A DNA stretch of 6,853 bases from Hadesarchaea archaeon (GTDB lineage: Archaea; Hadarchaeota; Hadarchaeia; Hadarchaeales; Hadarchaeaceae), in assembly GCA_014361095.1 (NCBI GenBank), contig JACIWF010000026.1, positions 1 through 6,853 on the forward strand. The letters run 5' to 3'. The position numbers were made by a program, and so were the translations under genes. Under the pieces are notes generated by a model. That model saw nothing but the letters and a program-made list of their open reading frames with translations, was not told the DNA's origin and made no database searches. Numbering within the stretch: the first letter of the stretch is position 1; the number at the start of each line of letters is the position of its first letter. Of this stretch, positions 5,738 through 6,853 are shown piece by piece.

Positions 5738-6256
5738 CTACCTCGCCGGTGTTTTTGTCGAGGCCAGGATGTAGTACCTGTTTCCACCGCTGCTATGCCT
5801 TTCCTCGATCTTGCACTTCCTCGGCAGCGCGTTTAGTTCCACGAGTTGCTTCAGCTGCGCAATCATCGGCCCGGACCAGGTTAAAAACCAGCCCCTCGAG
5901 CCATCCTGACGTTTGATCTGCACTGTGGCGTTGTCCTTCCCTTCTAGCCTGCCGCTGCGCCCCCGACCGAAAACAACGTCCGTGATCACTATCGGGACAC
6001 CAACAAGAGCATCTATGTCGAATTCTTCACCCTCACCACCAGCGCTGGACGACAATACTTCGCTGATGTCGCCCACGCTCTCGAATTCGCTGTTGATGGT
6101 TTCTTCTAAGACCTCCGCTTTTGGTGCCTCAACTATTTCTTCAGCAAGCTTTTGTGCGATCAAGCGTCGGCCGATTTCATCGTCGATCTCCACTTCGTTG
6201 GGCGGGTGGTATTCCTTACCCGCCATGCGGAAAGGCTTCAAAATTTTTACTTTCAT
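5738..6256 (-). CDS. Probable OB-fold single-strand DNA-binding protein with short N-terminal phage-type motif
   Basis: A 172-residue acidic protein. The first 41 residues (KVKILKPFRMAGKEYHPPNE then LIAQKLAEEI) match a small module common in phage proteins, where a KPF-x-x-x-GK-x-Y strand pair precedes an LI-x-x-x-x-AE helix. An acidic, Ser/Gly-rich linker (about 45-80) follows. Residues 80-168 look like an OB-fold: DALVGVPIVITDVVF, then ATVQIKRQDGSRGWFLTWSG (110-129), then a helix MIAQLKQLVEL and a closing strand YYILAS. The aromatic-plus-T-x-S element before the helix resembles small phage ssDNA-binding proteins. It probably protects single strands for prim-pol and the neighbouring annealing protein. 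The start is ATG 6256, with GGAGGTG at 6262-6268 and 5 nt spacing; ATGA overlaps the upstream stop by 4 nt. The OB-fold call is inference from pattern, since no catalytic residue can confirm it. Confidence 0.5.
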   Translation of the reverse strand: MKVKILKPFRMAGKEYHPPNEVEIDDEIGRRLIAQKLAEEIVEAPKAEVLEETINSEFESVGDISEVLSSSAGGEGEEFDIDALVGVPIVITDVVFGRGRSGRLEGKDNATVQIKRQDGSRGWFLTWSGPMIAQLKQLVELNALPRKCKIEERHSSGGNRYYILASTKTPAR

Positions 6257-6853
6257 TTTTTCACCTCCTCAATTTTTGAATAGCCTCGCTTATCGAGGAA
6301 GTTGGTTATGATTCCCCTGATCGCCACGGGCAAGGAAACGTAATCTATGTGCGTCTGCTCCTTGATCCAGGTAAACAGAATGTCTTCCGCGGCGGCCTTG
6401 AGGTCGGGCAGGTTGTGCCTTGCGCGATATTCTTCCAAACCCATGACGATGCTTTTGTCAATGAGTCGGTACTTTATCACAAGCTCAAGGTCGAGGTAAT
6501 CGACGCCCTTTACCGCCGTCCGTTCGTGTTTCACGCGCGGCTTCCACTCCTTGGCAAGTCTGAGCACTTCGCCGATGCGTTTCTGTCCTTTTAGAGTTGC
6601 GATGGTCGCAAGTTCGTGCGCCTTGGCAGGGTCGTTTTTAATCAGTTTCTTGAAATGTTCATCTCGGATAAGTTTCACCATAACTTGTTCTGGTACCTTT
6701 GGCGGCTCGATGTGAGCCTTGATGGGTAATTCAAAAGGAGCCTTTTCCTCGGAGATCGGTACCGATCTCGCCGATAATGCCTCTTTTTCGAAATCAGAGC
6801 GTTCTTCTGGCTCCTTTAGCCTCACCTTGAAGTCGTCCGGAAGCTCGTAAATT
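6253..6853 (-). CDS. Helix-rich hypothetical protein, 5' end outside window
   Basis: I do not recognise this protein. The frame is open without a stop from base 6853 to the TGA at 6253-6255, giving 199 residues. A GTG at 6825 could start a 190-residue form but has no ribosome binding site, and the codons before it (reading IYELPDDFK) look like ordinary coding sequence, so the gene most likely begins beyond the window. The N-terminal part seen is charged and proline-containing (KAPFELPIKAHIEPPKVPEQ). The rest is mainly predicted helix, with FKKLIKNDPAKAHELATIAT, DYLDLELVIKYRLIDKS and a C-terminal basic helix LDKRGYSKIEEVKK. It has no cysteine motif, membrane segment or Walker motif. It leads the chain of overlapping genes and shares a 4-nt ATGA overlap with the OB-fold gene, so it probably belongs to the same replication or recombination operon. 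Confidence 0.75.
   Translation of the reverse strand, partial: IYELPDDFKVRLKEPEERSDFEKEALSARSVPISEEKAPFELPIKAHIEPPKVPEQVMVKLIRDEHFKKLIKNDPAKAHELATIATLKGQKRIGEVLRLAKEWKPRVKHERTAVKGVDYLDLELVIKYRLIDKSIVMGLEEYRARHNLPDLKAAAEDILFTWIKEQTHIDYVSLPVAIRGIITNFLDKRGYSKIEEVKK
6752..6769. repeat. Perfect 18-bp palindrome in the rightmost gene
   Basis: GAGATCGGTACCGATCTC is identical on both strands, with no spacer. It lies inside the reading frame of the unknown helical protein (encoding ARSVPIS) and near a possible GTG start at 6825. A dimeric DNA-binding protein could use such a site, but nothing else shows that one does. Chance occurrence in a window of this size is unlikely (a few percent) but possible. 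Confidence 0.8.

Noticed and set aside
1..6853. Search for tRNA, rRNA, CRISPR arrays, insertion sequences, attachment sites and iteron-type origins
   Set aside because: I found no regularly spaced repeats, cloverleaf-like blocks, transposase or integrase motifs. Almost all bases are coding, so an origin, if present, is outside or hidden in coding sequence.

Overview
All recognisable genes in this window lie on the minus strand and are read from right to left. Ten coding regions fill almost the whole 6.85 kb and are packed like one operon: neighbouring genes overlap by 1 to 26 nt, depending on the starts chosen, or sit a few bases apart. Most have a clear GGAGG-type ribosome binding site at 5-8 nt, and GTG and TTG starts are used. 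The only real gap is about 60 nt (1441-1502). Both outermost genes run off the window. I see no tRNA, rRNA, CRISPR array, transposase, integrase or virion structural gene.

The content is the DNA-replication and DNA-handling module of a mobile element (virus, provirus or plasmid). In transcription order: a helical protein of unknown function (6253-6853, 5' end outside), a probable OB-fold ssDNA-binding protein (5738-6256), a probable ssDNA-annealing (Rad52/Sak-like) protein (4863-5732), a ParB-domain/MT-A70 N6-adenine methyltransferase fusion (3592-4863), a PD-(D/E)XK nuclease (2865-3599), an archaeo-eukaryotic-type primase-polymerase with a PriL-like four-cysteine C-terminus (1919-2872), a small zinc-binding protein (1750-1917), an Sm/Hfq-like small protein (1503-1745), an Alba-family nucleic-acid-binding protein (1141-1440) and a superfamily 3 (P4/D5-type) helicase with an N-terminal zinc ribbon (1-1154, 3' end outside). 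Prim-pol and helicase, often fused in such elements, are separate here. Three very small nucleic-acid-binding proteins sit between them.

The host cannot be fixed from this sequence. Alba, the prim-pol type and the Sm-like protein suggest an archaeon. The free use of CGN arginine codons, moderate GC and very regular GGAGGTG ribosome binding sites would equally suit a thermophilic bacterium such as a Firmicute. All three stop codons are used, so the standard prokaryotic code applies.

The likely joint job is as follows. The prim-pol primes and extends DNA and the SF3 helicase opens the origin or fork. The OB-fold protein covers single strands, while the annealing protein and nuclease handle recombination or resolve junctions. 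The methyltransferase marks the element's DNA. The Alba, Sm-like and zinc-binding proteins may package DNA or manage RNA. The two most unusual sequence-level signals are a perfect 12-bp inverted repeat inside the ParB/MT-A70 gene, exactly between its ParB and helix-turn-helix regions, and a perfect 18-bp palindrome in the rightmost gene.
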